Assembly (NCBI RefSeq): GCF_000470315.2
Contig: NZ_CBRF02000001.1
Span: 1 to 64,000 of the forward strand
Source: Psychromonas sp. SP041
Lineage (GTDB): Bacteria; Pseudomonadota; Gammaproteobacteria; Enterobacterales; Psychromonadaceae
Length of the DNA: 64,000 nucleotides
Direction: 5' to 3'
Positions 45,151-54,600 of this stretch are shown piece by piece (the first letter of the stretch is position 1; every line of letters begins with the position of its first letter). The notes under the pieces are model-generated. The model had not been told where the DNA came from. It ran no database searches and saw only the letters and a program-made list of their open reading frames with translations. The translations under genes and the position numbers were made by a program.

Positions 45151-46503
45151 ATGTTGGATTTTTTGTGTACGACCATTATATTTGTGTTTAGTATATTGGT
45201 TCTTGTCGGTATTCACGAGTTTGGTCACTACCTCGCAGCAAGACTCTCTGGAGTGCGTGTGCTTCAGTACTCGATTGGTTTCGGTAAAGCTTTACTTAGC
45301 TGGACAAGCCCTAGAAGCAGTATAACTTACAACCTAAGAATGCTTCCTTTGGGTGGGTATGTTAAATTGCTAATGAGAGATGATACTAAAGATAAAGAAT
45401 CGCTTTATTTTGGAGAGAAAAAAGGTGTTTTCGAAGATGCGCCTTTATTCAATAAAGCGATGATTGTTCTGTGTGGTCCAGTTGCTAATGGATTGCTTGC
45501 GATAGTACTATTAACTTACATTGGACTGGGCACTTATGTGTCATCACCTGCCATCATTGGTAAGACAGAAGGTATTGCTAAAGAAGTAGGCTTTGAGAAG
45601 TTTGATGTAATAAAGCAAATCAATGGAAATGAAGTGGAAACGTGGACAGATTTTGTACTCGAGCTTTCTGTTGCAACAGGTAAAGATGAAAATATATTTC
45701 TTGTAAAAAGAGATGATAATCTCATTGAAGTAAATGCAGATTTGTCTTCGTATAAAATTCATAAAACAAAGAAAGAAGAACCTAACTTTGCAAATGAGCT
45801 AGGTTTTCATTACTTATTAGAGATAGGTAATACGATTAGCTTTGTTAGTGAAAATAGCGAAGCAGAAAAAGCAGGATTATTGGTAAACGATATTGTTTTA
45901 TCTCTAAACGGAACTGAATTTAATTATGTGGCCGATTTTGATAGGTTGGTTAATCTTAAAAAGGGAGCCATCAATACATTTGTTGTTGAGAGAGGCGAGA
46001 AAGAGTTAACAAAGTCATTAATCACGCCAGAATCTGGGGGATTTGGTATTGTACTTACGTTTGATGTGCCTGCTAATATTTTGAGTGAGGTGATCAACGT
46101 TGAAGAGATTCGTTTGTATGAGTCATTCTTAAATTCGTTGGAAAAAACATATGACTTTTCTAAATTTACTCTTAAGTTTATTTGGAAAGTAATTGTAAAT
46201 GAAACAGAGCCATCTGTTTTATCTGGGCCAGTTTCAATGGCTCAGGAAACAGCAAGTGGCTTTGAAGGCGGGATTAACTCTTACTTTTTTGTCATTGCAC
46301 TACTTAGTATTAATTTAATGGTTTTGAATCTCCTGCCACTTCCGGTGCTTGATGGCGGACATTTACTTATATTTTTAATAGAAAAAATTACCGGGCCAAT
46401 TAATGAGAAATTTTTACGGATTTTAACAATTTATTTTATCATTTTATTTGCCACAACGATGACACTTATCTCTATCTACGACACATATCAAGTCTTGAGT
46501 TAG
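45151..46503 (+). CDS. rseP: RseP-type site-2 zinc metalloprotease
   Basis: 450 residues, the same as E. coli RseP. Membrane segment 1 carries the zinc motif HEFGH near 22-26. Two PDZ domains (about 115-300) lie between segments. The third conserved site is NLLPLPVLDGGHL near 395, and a last membrane segment ends the protein. ATG 45151 is fixed by GGAG 5 bp upstream and by the match in length. RseP cuts anti-sigma factors and signal peptide remnants inside the inner membrane. It normally sits in a chromosomal operon with bamA, so a solitary copy here is unusual; it may process a plasmid-specific substrate. Confidence 0.92.
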   Translation: MLDFLCTTIIFVFSILVLVGIHEFGHYLAARLSGVRVLQYSIGFGKALLSWTSPRSSITYNLRMLPLGGYVKLLMRDDTKDKESLYFGEKKGVFEDAPLFNKAMIVLCGPVANGLLAIVLLTYIGLGTYVSSPAIIGKTEGIAKEVGFEKFDVIKQINGNEVETWTDFVLELSVATGKDENIFLVKRDDNLIEVNADLSSYKIHKTKKEEPNFANELGFHYLLEIGNTISFVSENSEAEKAGLLVNDIVLSLNGTEFNYVADFDRLVNLKKGAINTFVVERGEKELTKSLITPESGGFGIVLTFDVPANILSEVINVEEIRLYESFLNSLEKTYDFSKFTLKFIWKVIVNETEPSVLSGPVSMAQETASGFEGGINSYFFVIALLSINLMVLNLLPLPVLDGGHLLIFLIEKITGPINEKFLRILTIYFIILFATTMTLISIYDTYQVLS

Positions 46504-46523
46504 AAACAGACTTAAATGAATCT

Positions 46524-46561
46524 CCCGACTGAGGATGAAGCTTGAGTCATCGCTCGTCGGG
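46524..46561 (+). terminator. hairpin after rseP
   Basis: CCCGAC and GTCGGG close a stem that continues through GAG/CTC and ATGA/TCAT with one bulge on each side, followed by TTATT. Confidence 0.55.
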
Positions 46562-46636
46562 TTATTGTAATCAAATTAATAAAACAGGAGCAGAAAGAGT
46601 TATTGGCAGCAATAGTCATATCTCTTTTTTAACATT

Positions 46637-48202
46637 ATGAATAATCCAAATCCAAAACCAAATACACAAAATAAGATCAGGCCTATTATCATTGGTGGTT
46701 CATTAGCTATCGTTGCTGTAACTGCAGCAGTAGTCGGTAATTTGTTTGTGAATTCGCTAAACTTAAATAATCAGGCAATTGATATTGTTTTGCCAGATTC
46801 TATGAGTAATGTCTTAAATAAAAAGCCTGTTTCAAAAGAATTAATAGATAAGATTAAAAGTGCTTTGGAAGGGAAAGTTTACGGTGAAATTTTTCATGTT
46901 TATGAAACAAGCATTCCTAATATTAAAGAAGTCTTTGGTAGCAAAGGTATTTTCTATGTAACTGACGATGCTAGCTCTGTGTTTTTTGGGGATCTGGTGA
47001 ATGTCGATACTAACGTGAGTGAAACGATGGTTTCTCGTGAGTTAATTGAGCAAAAGAAAAGGCTGATAAGTGCCTTAAATACGACATTCACAGTAAGTGA
47101 GAGACATGGGCCAGTTCATAAAGATGTCACTTACAGTCCACGAGAAGGACTTCCTAAAAAAATTGATAATAATCATTCTGAGAGTCTTTCTGCGGGTCTT
47201 GAGTCAAGAAAACATGAAAGTCATCGCACATATGAAGATTCTCACTCTGAGTCTGCTGGTGAGCATAATCAACTTAAAAGTTCTCTTTTGAGCCCTGCAA
47301 ATAATAAACTTGCAAGAGATGCGAGCAGAAGAATAATGGGCCAACCTGAAAGTGTGTTATCTGATGCAAACAAGACAATTATTGCTGAATCATCAGAAGA
47401 CACAAAATCTAAGTTGGATGCCCTTCGTAAAAAATGGAAAGATAGAATAGAGCAGAAAATGTCTAAATCTGGAAGTGAAGTTATTAACTCTCATTCAGCA
47501 TTTTCTGGTTCAAATGAGTCTCAATCTAAAAGAAGCATTGATATGAGCAAGCTGCAAACGGGCGGTGCATTTGTTAGCTATAAAGGAAATAAAAAAAGCA
47601 AAATCGGATACAGCACTAAGGGTAAAAAATTAAGTAAGTCAGAAACCAAAGCACAGATCAGTGAAATGTACTCGAGACTAGATAGCCTTGGAGAAAGATG
47701 GTCTGTTGTATACCCTGCTATAGGCGAAGAGAAGGTGGGTGTTATGGTATTTAGTGATCCTACTTGTCCGTACTGTCAGAAACTTCACAAGTCAATTCCT
47801 ACCTTAAACAAAGCCGGAGTAAAGGTAACCATCTTAATGTACCCAAGAGCATTGGCTTTAGAGAAGACGAGACCGATTCCCGCAAAAGAAGTTATCAGCT
47901 CTCTTTACAGTGCCTGGTGTTCAAAAGACCCTGCTGAAGCTATGACGAAGCTCTATGCAGGAAAAAGCATCCCCATTCAAGATGATTGTTCAATTGCTGA
48001 AGAGCAGGGGCGAGTAGACTTGCCTGCAGCTTATCAATATTTCTTAGGTAAGTTGTTTAACTTAAAAGGAACACCGTTATCTTTTACAAGTGAAGGGAAT
48101 ATTGTGAGAGGCTTTAGTAATAGTGATAAGTACCTGAATAATATTGGTCTATCAAAAGATGATAGGAATAAAGTGCATACAGAGCTAAAAGTGTTGCGAT
48201 GA
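46637..48202 (+). CDS. DsbC-like disulfide isomerase with a large linker insertion
   Basis: 521 residues. An N-terminal membrane anchor (about 16-38) is followed by a DsbC dimerisation-like domain (about 66-148; SKGIFYVTDDASSVFFGDLVN matches the E. coli domain). A thioredoxin fold begins near 357 with CPYC at 377-380. Segments MYPRAL and AWCSKDPAEAMTKLYAGKS also match DsbC. Between them, where DsbC has a short helical linker, lie about 205 extra residues rich in Ser, His, Lys and Glu, probably disordered. It should act in the periplasm on disulfides of pilus or other exported proteins. DsbC itself is soluble; this one is membrane-tethered. Confidence 0.8.
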   Translation: MNNPNPKPNTQNKIRPIIIGGSLAIVAVTAAVVGNLFVNSLNLNNQAIDIVLPDSMSNVLNKKPVSKELIDKIKSALEGKVYGEIFHVYETSIPNIKEVFGSKGIFYVTDDASSVFFGDLVNVDTNVSETMVSRELIEQKKRLISALNTTFTVSERHGPVHKDVTYSPREGLPKKIDNNHSESLSAGLESRKHESHRTYEDSHSESAGEHNQLKSSLLSPANNKLARDASRRIMGQPESVLSDANKTIIAESSEDTKSKLDALRKKWKDRIEQKMSKSGSEVINSHSAFSGSNESQSKRSIDMSKLQTGGAFVSYKGNKKSKIGYSTKGKKLSKSETKAQISEMYSRLDSLGERWSVVYPAIGEEKVGVMVFSDPTCPYCQKLHKSIPTLNKAGVKVTILMYPRALALEKTRPIPAKEVISSLYSAWCSKDPAEAMTKLYAGKSIPIQDDCSIAEEQGRVDLPAAYQYFLGKLFNLKGTPLSFTSEGNIVRGFSNSDKYLNNIGLSKDDRNKVHTELKVLR

Positions 48203-48210
48203 TCTAGAAT

Positions 48211-48239
48211 TCCCTTCCTGCTTGTTTATAGGGGAGGGA
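48211..48239 (+). terminator. hairpin after the DsbC-like gene
   Basis: TCCCTTCC and GGGAGGGA form an 8-bp stem (one G-T pair) with a 13-nt loop, followed by GTTTAAT. Only moderately convincing. Confidence 0.4.
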
Positions 48240-48362
48240 GTTTAATCGTTGAGGCCATTTGGTGTTCCTTATTTTGAAGAAACAAAAACATATGTCCTGT
48301 ACAAAGTTGACTAGAAAAACTAACATTTAAGAACTAACATCAGAAATAGGTAATGGAAACAC

Positions 48363-48569
48363 ATGGTTCAAAAAAATACTCCGCAACATAATGCTAACCA
48401 ATTACAAAACAAAAAACGTCATGGGACGCCTACGTATAGCTCTGTCCGGTTTAAGGATAAGGATCGTTTAGATGAAATAGAAAAAACGATTAAGCTTTTT
48501 GGAGGTACGAAAGAAGAGTCGTTAATTGCAGCCTACAAACTACTAAATGAAAGCCTGCAAAACAAGTGA
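48363..48569 (+). CDS. small basic protein, possible ribbon-helix-helix regulator
   Basis: 68 residues. A basic, Asn/Gln-rich tail is followed by a strand (TYSSVRFK) and two helices (DRLDEIEKTIKLFG, then TKEESLIAAYKLLNESL). The strand-helix-helix order fits ribbon-helix-helix DNA-binding proteins, but the match is weak. GGAA precedes the ATG. Confidence 0.5.
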   Translation: MVQKNTPQHNANQLQNKKRHGTPTYSSVRFKDKDRLDEIEKTIKLFGGTKEESLIAAYKLLNESLQNK

Positions 48570-48646
48570 TTACACTTGATGTATAGGCGCGCCTATATTA
48601 TAATTATTAGCAAGTTAGTTAAGCGGACATGCAAGGAAAAATAATT

Positions 48647-49207
48647 ATGAGCAGACTTAGAAAGGCTAAAGAGCAGGCTGTAGAATTGTTTATAGCTGTG
48701 CTATCAAACGATAGCGACGAAGATAAAAATACTGCTATCAATGATGCAAATGAAATTTTGGCTAAGCCATTTGTGCAAAAATATTTTGATAAAGAAATGT
48801 TGAGCGTTATTGATTTTTTTATTGATTCTCCGTGTGTGCCTTTTGCTCAATATTGCCAAAACATAAAGTTTCGATGCGAGGGTGACTCTAAGAAAATCAT
48901 AAGTGATTATGAAGAAAATGAAGTTACATTAGCTGAGCAAGTGTCTCATGATCTCTCTTTTACTTGTTACTACCTGTTTCATCCATTAAATGGAAAAGTT
49001 AAAGTACAAAGATGGACGACTGATAACGGCTGCACAAGTGACTTCGTTGTAGATACAATTTCATGTGCAATCAAAGAAATTGGCGCGGGTGGATTGGCTT
49101 TTGTACCAGAAACACGCCGCTCCCAACTTGAAGAGTTATTCTTGGAGTCAGAAGCGCGTTATCAATCTAATCGTGCGGCTTATGAAGCTCGATTTTTAGC
49201 TGCCTGA
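48647..49207 (+). CDS. hypothetical protein, 186 aa
   Basis: An acidic soluble protein with five cysteines, no signal peptide and no recognised family. ATG 48647 is preferred since AAGGA lies 9 bp upstream; ATG 48629 is the alternative. It ends 20 bp before the convergent dnaQ stop. Confidence 0.6.
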   Translation: MSRLRKAKEQAVELFIAVLSNDSDEDKNTAINDANEILAKPFVQKYFDKEMLSVIDFFIDSPCVPFAQYCQNIKFRCEGDSKKIISDYEENEVTLAEQVSHDLSFTCYYLFHPLNGKVKVQRWTTDNGCTSDFVVDTISCAIKEIGAGGLAFVPETRRSQLEELFLESEARYQSNRAAYEARFLAA

Positions 49208-49227
49208 TTTAACAGGAGGACAAACAA

Positions 49228-49995
49228 TCAAAATGTAAACCCATCATCGCCAGAGGATGATCTAATTCTTTCGTTCATTAGTTCGTTATTTAGAATATCA
49301 TCTTCTGAAAGTGAGACGACTCTCAACTTAGCAGCAAGGCTAGGAAGTACAGGTGTAAATTCGACTTCTTTTTTGCCTTCAATATTGACCGTCGTTTCTT
49401 CAATATTACTTTTGTATATCCCCATTTCTTTTTGCTTAGCAATAAGTTTTGAGTAGACGTCAGTTAATATTGAAGCATCGATTAAAGCGCCATGCAAATT
49501 CCTTGAAGACGTATCAACATCAAGTCTTTTAGCAAGCCCGTCCAGATTATTTCTTCGTCCAGGAAACAAATTGCCCGCTAACTTCAATGAGTCTGAGATC
49601 TTAACTTGAGGGCTTATCTCAGGAATGCCTATTCTTCTACATTCAGCATCTAAATGACCAAAGTCAAAAGGAGCGCTATGTGCAACAATATGAGCGCCTT
49701 GAACAAAGTTGGTTAGTTCAGCCGAAATGTCTTTGAACACTTTGCCTTCACTTAATATAACTAAGTTCTCTCTATCCATCCCATGTACTTTTTCTGCTTC
49801 TTCATCAACTTCTCTTTCAGGATCAAGATAGACATGAAAGTTGTTACCTGTTCTACTGCCATTTATTGTTTCAATAATGCCTATTTCAATTATCTTATGG
49901 CCAGACTCATAAGACAAGCCGGTTGTCTCAGTATCAAGCATAAGAACTCTGTTGGCAGCAATAGATTCTGTTTCTGTGTTGTTTTCTTCAGACAT
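49228..49995 (-). CDS. dnaQ: DNA polymerase III epsilon-like proofreading exonuclease
   Basis: 255 residues (E. coli 243). DEDDh exonuclease motifs: LDTETTGL near 20 (Exo I), VAHSAPFDFGHLD near 105 (Exo II) and HGALIDASILTDVY near 167 (Exo III). All four acidic residues and the His are present. The 75-residue C-terminal tail would contact the polymerase. GGGGA lies 4 bp before ATG 49995. It is downstream of dnaB on the same strand (90-bp gap) and close to the divergent dnaE, so polymerase and proofreader are encoded together on this element. Confidence 0.9.
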   Translation of the reverse strand: MSEENNTETESIAANRVLMLDTETTGLSYESGHKIIEIGIIETINGSRTGNNFHVYLDPEREVDEEAEKVHGMDRENLVILSEGKVFKDISAELTNFVQGAHIVAHSAPFDFGHLDAECRRIGIPEISPQVKISDSLKLAGNLFPGRRNNLDGLAKRLDVDTSSRNLHGALIDASILTDVYSKLIAKQKEMGIYKSNIEETTVNIEGKKEVEFTPVLPSLAAKLRVVSLSEDDILNNELMNERIRSSSGDDGFTF

Positions 49996-50085
49996 GTTTT
50001 CCCCGATTAAAAAGTAAATCACCCTAATGTAGAAAAGGGTGATTTATAGAATTTGGATATATTATATATAATGAAAAAGCTTAAG

Positions 50086-51510
50086 TCATATTGGACTGTT
50101 ATTAATGTCGAATGAATGATTTTCAGCATATTGTTCAATCGATATTGAAGGTTCATACCCAATAGATGGTGGGGGTTGGTGTGTTTCGTTTACAGGATTA
50201 ATGTCTTTAGCTCTAACAAGACTTTCAAATCTTGAGCTACTGCCGTTAAAGCCTAGCCTAACCGTCCCTAATGCACCAGCTCGTTGTTTACCAATGATTA
50301 TCTCTGCAATGCCTTTATCTTGAGAGTCCTCATTGTATATTTCATCCCTATAAAGAAACAAAATCACATCAGCATCTTGCTCGATAGCACCAGACTCCTT
50401 AAGATCAGAGTTAACAGGTCTTTTGTCCACACGCTGTTCTAGATTACGATTTAGCTGTGAAAGAGCAACCACGGGAACACCAAGCTCTTTAGATAGTTTC
50501 TTTAAGTTGCTTGTGATGTGAGAAATAACTAGAGCACGGTTCTCTTCACTGATTTTAGTATCTTTGGCATTCATAAGTTGAATGTAGTCGACCATAATCA
50601 TTTTTAATGGTGTGACTTTATGGACTTTTGCCGCTGTCATTCTTAATTCTGTTACGTTTAATGATGATCGCGGGTCAATATTTATTTTTAAGTTGGAAAT
50701 ATCATCATAACTAGCTTTAAGGTTAGCCATGGACATTTCAGTGAAACTGGCCTTTTTAAGATTCGTTTGAGACTCACCTGTAAATCTTGATAGTGATCTT
50801 ATAGCTAAGTCCGAGTCTTGCATCTCCATTGAGAACATTAAGCAATGACCATCATCAGCAGCCGCTATGTTTTCCATTATATTGAATGCAAAAGTAGTCT
50901 TACCCATAGCTGGTCTAGCTGCAACAATTATTAAGTTGGCAGGAATTAGGCCATTGATCATATCGTCTAATTCTTCGTAACCAGTTTTGTGGCCAAATTC
51001 TTTTATGCCTGTTTTAGCTTGCTCCATGATTTTTTTAGTAACTTCAGGGATTAACTCTTTATATGATACAACTGTATCTTTCTGAGAGCTTATCTCTAAA
51101 ATATTATCACACTGAGTTGAGATTGAATGAAGTAGCTCCGCAGGAGATTCAAATCCACCAATAGCTATTTTCGATCTTGCATCATTAAGCATTAATTCAA
51201 TTTCATTAATAGTAATGCTATTTTTTATTATCTGTATATGAGATTCAAATGCAGTGATATTAGACACTTCAATACAATCATTAATGAGACTCGATAAATT
51301 TTCATCTTTTAATTTTGTGTTTGATAGGATAGAAATTCTATCAAACATGTATCCAGCTTCCTCTAGCTTACATATCGTCTTATATATTTCCTTTAATTGT
51401 ATATTGTGTATGTGTTTTTCATTAATGTTCGCTTTTAATTCATTTAAAAGTGTTGGCTCGCAGATAACTGAGCCAATCACTGCCTTTAAGGCAACTGTCA
51501 TGTCATTCAT
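50086..51510 (-). CDS. dnaB: replicative DNA helicase DnaB
   Basis: 474 residues (E. coli 471). The N-terminal helical domain (1-110) is divergent. The RecA-like core has ARPAMGKTTF near 205 (Walker A), FSMEM near 233, MVDYIQLM near 315 (Walker B), LSQLNRNLEQR near 358, and DLKESGAIEQDADVILFLYR near 375, followed by the arginine finger region. It should form the hexameric 5' to 3' fork helicase, loaded by the candidate loader at 14399-15235. AAGAGG lies 7 bp before ATG 51510, which fixes the start. It shares a promoter region with the divergent dnaE. Confidence 0.93.
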   Translation of the reverse strand: MNDMTVALKAVIGSVICEPTLLNELKANINEKHIHNIQLKEIYKTICKLEEAGYMFDRISILSNTKLKDENLSSLINDCIEVSNITAFESHIQIIKNSITINEIELMLNDARSKIAIGGFESPAELLHSISTQCDNILEISSQKDTVVSYKELIPEVTKKIMEQAKTGIKEFGHKTGYEELDDMINGLIPANLIIVAARPAMGKTTFAFNIMENIAAADDGHCLMFSMEMQDSDLAIRSLSRFTGESQTNLKKASFTEMSMANLKASYDDISNLKINIDPRSSLNVTELRMTAAKVHKVTPLKMIMVDYIQLMNAKDTKISEENRALVISHITSNLKKLSKELGVPVVALSQLNRNLEQRVDKRPVNSDLKESGAIEQDADVILFLYRDEIYNEDSQDKGIAEIIIGKQRAGALGTVRLGFNGSSSRFESLVRAKDINPVNETHQPPPSIGYEPSISIEQYAENHSFDINNSPI

Positions 51511-51535
51511 TTTAAACCTCTTGGAAAGTAAAGTT

Positions 51536-51563
51536 AATATATCACTAAATAGTTTCCTGTCAA
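51536..51563 (-). promoter_or_regulatory. dnaB promoter
   Basis: On the minus strand, TTGACA (51563-51558) and TATATT (51541-51536) are 16 bp apart, 26 bp before the dnaB start. Confidence 0.65.
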
Positions 51564-51596
51564 TGTTGAGGTGTACCGAATGGTAATCGTTTTTTA

Positions 51597-51625
51597 TTGC
51601 CGATAGTGTTAATCGTAGATATAAT
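51597..51625 (+). promoter_or_regulatory. dnaE promoter
   Basis: TTGCCG (51597-51602) and a perfect TATAAT (51620-51625) are 17 bp apart, 33 bp before the dnaE start. Its -35 lies 34 bp from that of dnaB, so one regulator could control both. Confidence 0.6.
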
Positions 51626-51657
51626 ATGTCTATATTTTTTTGATAGGCGAACCACAA

Positions 51658-54600
51658 ATGTTACCCAACGAATTTGTTCACTTGAATGTTCACACTGAGT
51701 ATTCTTTAAAAGACTCATTGATTAGAGTTCCTAAACTTATTAGTAGTGTGAAAAGTAAGGGAATGAATGCCGTTGCCGTATCTGATAGCTGTAATATGTT
51801 TGCCACAATTAAGCACTATAAAAAATCTATTTCTAGTGGCGTTAAACCTATTATTGCCATGGAAGTTAATATTAACATGAAAGACCAGGCGGACAATCAG
51901 ATCGGCAAAATGATATTGATTGCAAAAAATAACGTCGGTTATAAAAATTTAACCCAGCTTATTAGTGATGCATATGAAAACGGCAACATTAATACTGGAA
52001 GAAACCCTATTATTTCAATCGATGAGCTGAGTCAGCTATCCGAAGGAGTTATTGCACTTTCAGGCGCTAGGCATGGCTCGATCGGAAAGCTGTTATTGAG
52101 CGGGGATTTAGACATCGCTAGAATGCGAACAGAGCGAATGAAATCTATCTTTGGGGATCGGTTCTTTCTTGAATTACAGCGAACAGGGCATGAACTCGAT
52201 GATAAACATGTCCACGCAGCCGTTAGGTTGGCTTCTCAAGCAAATATCCCTGTAGTTGCGACAAATGGGGCTCTTTTCTTAGAGCATAATGAGTTTAGAA
52301 CTCACCAAATAAGAACAGCTATTGCAGAAAGTAAGTCACTAACTCAAATCGCCGATTATAATATTAATGGACACATGCCTGATCAGTACTTAAAAAGTCC
52401 AGATGAAATGGCTAATCTATTTTCTGATATCCCCTCAGCTATACAAAATACAGTTGCTATCGCTAAACAATGTAGTGTTGAGATTGTATTAGGAAAGTAT
52501 TTCCTACCTGATTTTCCAGATGCTAAAGCCGCTAACATGACCGAGGCTGAATTCTTAACCAAAGAGTCATATCAAGGCTTGGAGTCTAGGCTCGAAGAAC
52601 TATTTGACCGTAATGCAAGCAATTATTCAGAGAAGAGAAAAGAATATTTCGAGCGATTAGACGTTGAGTTAAAAACAGTTATAAAGATGGGATTCCCTGG
52701 ATACTTTTTGATTGTTTCAGACTTTATTCAGTGGTCAAGAGTAAATGAAATTCCTGTTGGACCAGGCCGTGGTTCAGGCGCTGGGTCACTCATCGCTTAT
52801 GCTCTAAAAATTACTGATTTAGATCCATTGGAATACACTTTGCTTTTTGAAAGGTTTCTTAACCCTGAACGTGTATCAATGCCCGATTTTGATATAGATT
52901 TCTGTATGGATCGCCGTGAAGAGGTTATTAAGTACAATTCAATTAAGTATGGTCAGGACGCGGTATCCCAAATCATTACTTATGGAACAATGGCCGCAAA
53001 AATGGTTGTGAGAGACGTTTCTAGAGCGCTTGGTTTCCCGTTCTCTGTTGGTGGCAGGATATCTAACTTTATTCCTAATACACCAGGTATAAAGCTCGCA
53101 GAGGCGATTGAGTTAAATCCAGACTTTAAGTTAGCGATTGAAACTGATAATGACATAAAGACAATCATATCTCATTCATTATTAATGGAAGGACTTGTTA
53201 GGCAAACAGGTAAGCATGCTGGTGGTGTTGTAATATCAAAAGGACCTCTAACTGGATTTACTCCAACTTATAATGAGTTTAGTAAGCAGGGAGAGGTAAT
53301 AAATAAGGTATCTCAATTTGATAAAAATGATGTAGAGGATGCAGGCCTTGTAAAGTTCGACTTTTTAGGACTTAAAACATTAACGATAATACAAAACACA
53401 ATAAATTTAGTAAACAAAGATAAAGCAAAGCAAAATCTTCCTTTAATTGATATTAGGAAGATAAAACTCGATGAGCCAGAAGTGTACAGAATGTTCCAAG
53501 AAGGGCGTACAAGTGCGGTATTCCAAGTAGAAAGTAAAGGGATGAAAGACCTTAATGTAAGACTTAAGCCTGACTGTTTTGAGGATTTAATCTCACTAAT
53601 TGCACTTTTTCGTCCAGGGCCATTAGAATCGGGAATGGTTGATAACTTTATTAACAGAAAGCACGGTAGAGAGGAAATATCATACCCTGATGCGACTTAT
53701 CAGCATGAATGTTTGAAAGAAATATTAGAATCGACTTATGGGGTAATTCTTTTTCAAGAACAAGTTATGAAAATAGCCCAAGTTATGGCTGGGTATACAT
53801 TGGGCGAAGCCGACATGCTCCGTCGCGCTATGGGTAAAAAGAAATTAGAAGACATGATGCTTCAGCGAGACATATTCAAGCAAGGAGCGAAGAAAAACGG
53901 AATAAGTTCAGAATTATCTATGAAGATATTTGATCTTGTAGAGAAATTTGCAGGTTATGGTTTTAATAAGTCTCACTCAGCAGCTTATGCTCGTATATCC
54001 TATGAAACAGCATGGCTTAAGCACTTTTATCCATCATACTTCATGTCCGCCGTTTTATCTGCCGACATGGGTAATACTGAAAAAATTGTTGCCTATGTTA
54101 ATGAGTGTCGAAGCATGGGGATTGAGATCCTTCCTCCAGATGTAAATATCTCATTGAAATCATTTACTCCCAAGAATGACAATCAAATTGTTTTTGGGCT
54201 TGGAGGTATTAAAGGGATTGGAGACTCTGCTATAGCTCAAATTATAGACAAGCGTGATGAAGAAGGAGGGTACAAGAACCTATTCGACTTTTGCATTAGT
54301 GCACGGCCTAATAAAAGGGTTTTAGAAGCGGGTGTTTATGCAGGCTTGTTTGACAATATTGGCCCTAGCCGTGCAATTATGATGGAAACGATACCTAGTG
54401 CAATAGATGTCGCTAAGTTTATCGCAAAGAAGAACTTATCGAATTCGACTCAGATGGGTATGTTTGGTGAACTAGCCGAAGATGAATCAGTTGTTAAGTA
54501 CAAAGAGGCTAAAGAGTGGAATGACCTTGAACGATTAAGTGGAGAAAGACAAAAGCTAGGGATGTATTTGACTGGCCACCCAATTGATTTTTACGAGAAG

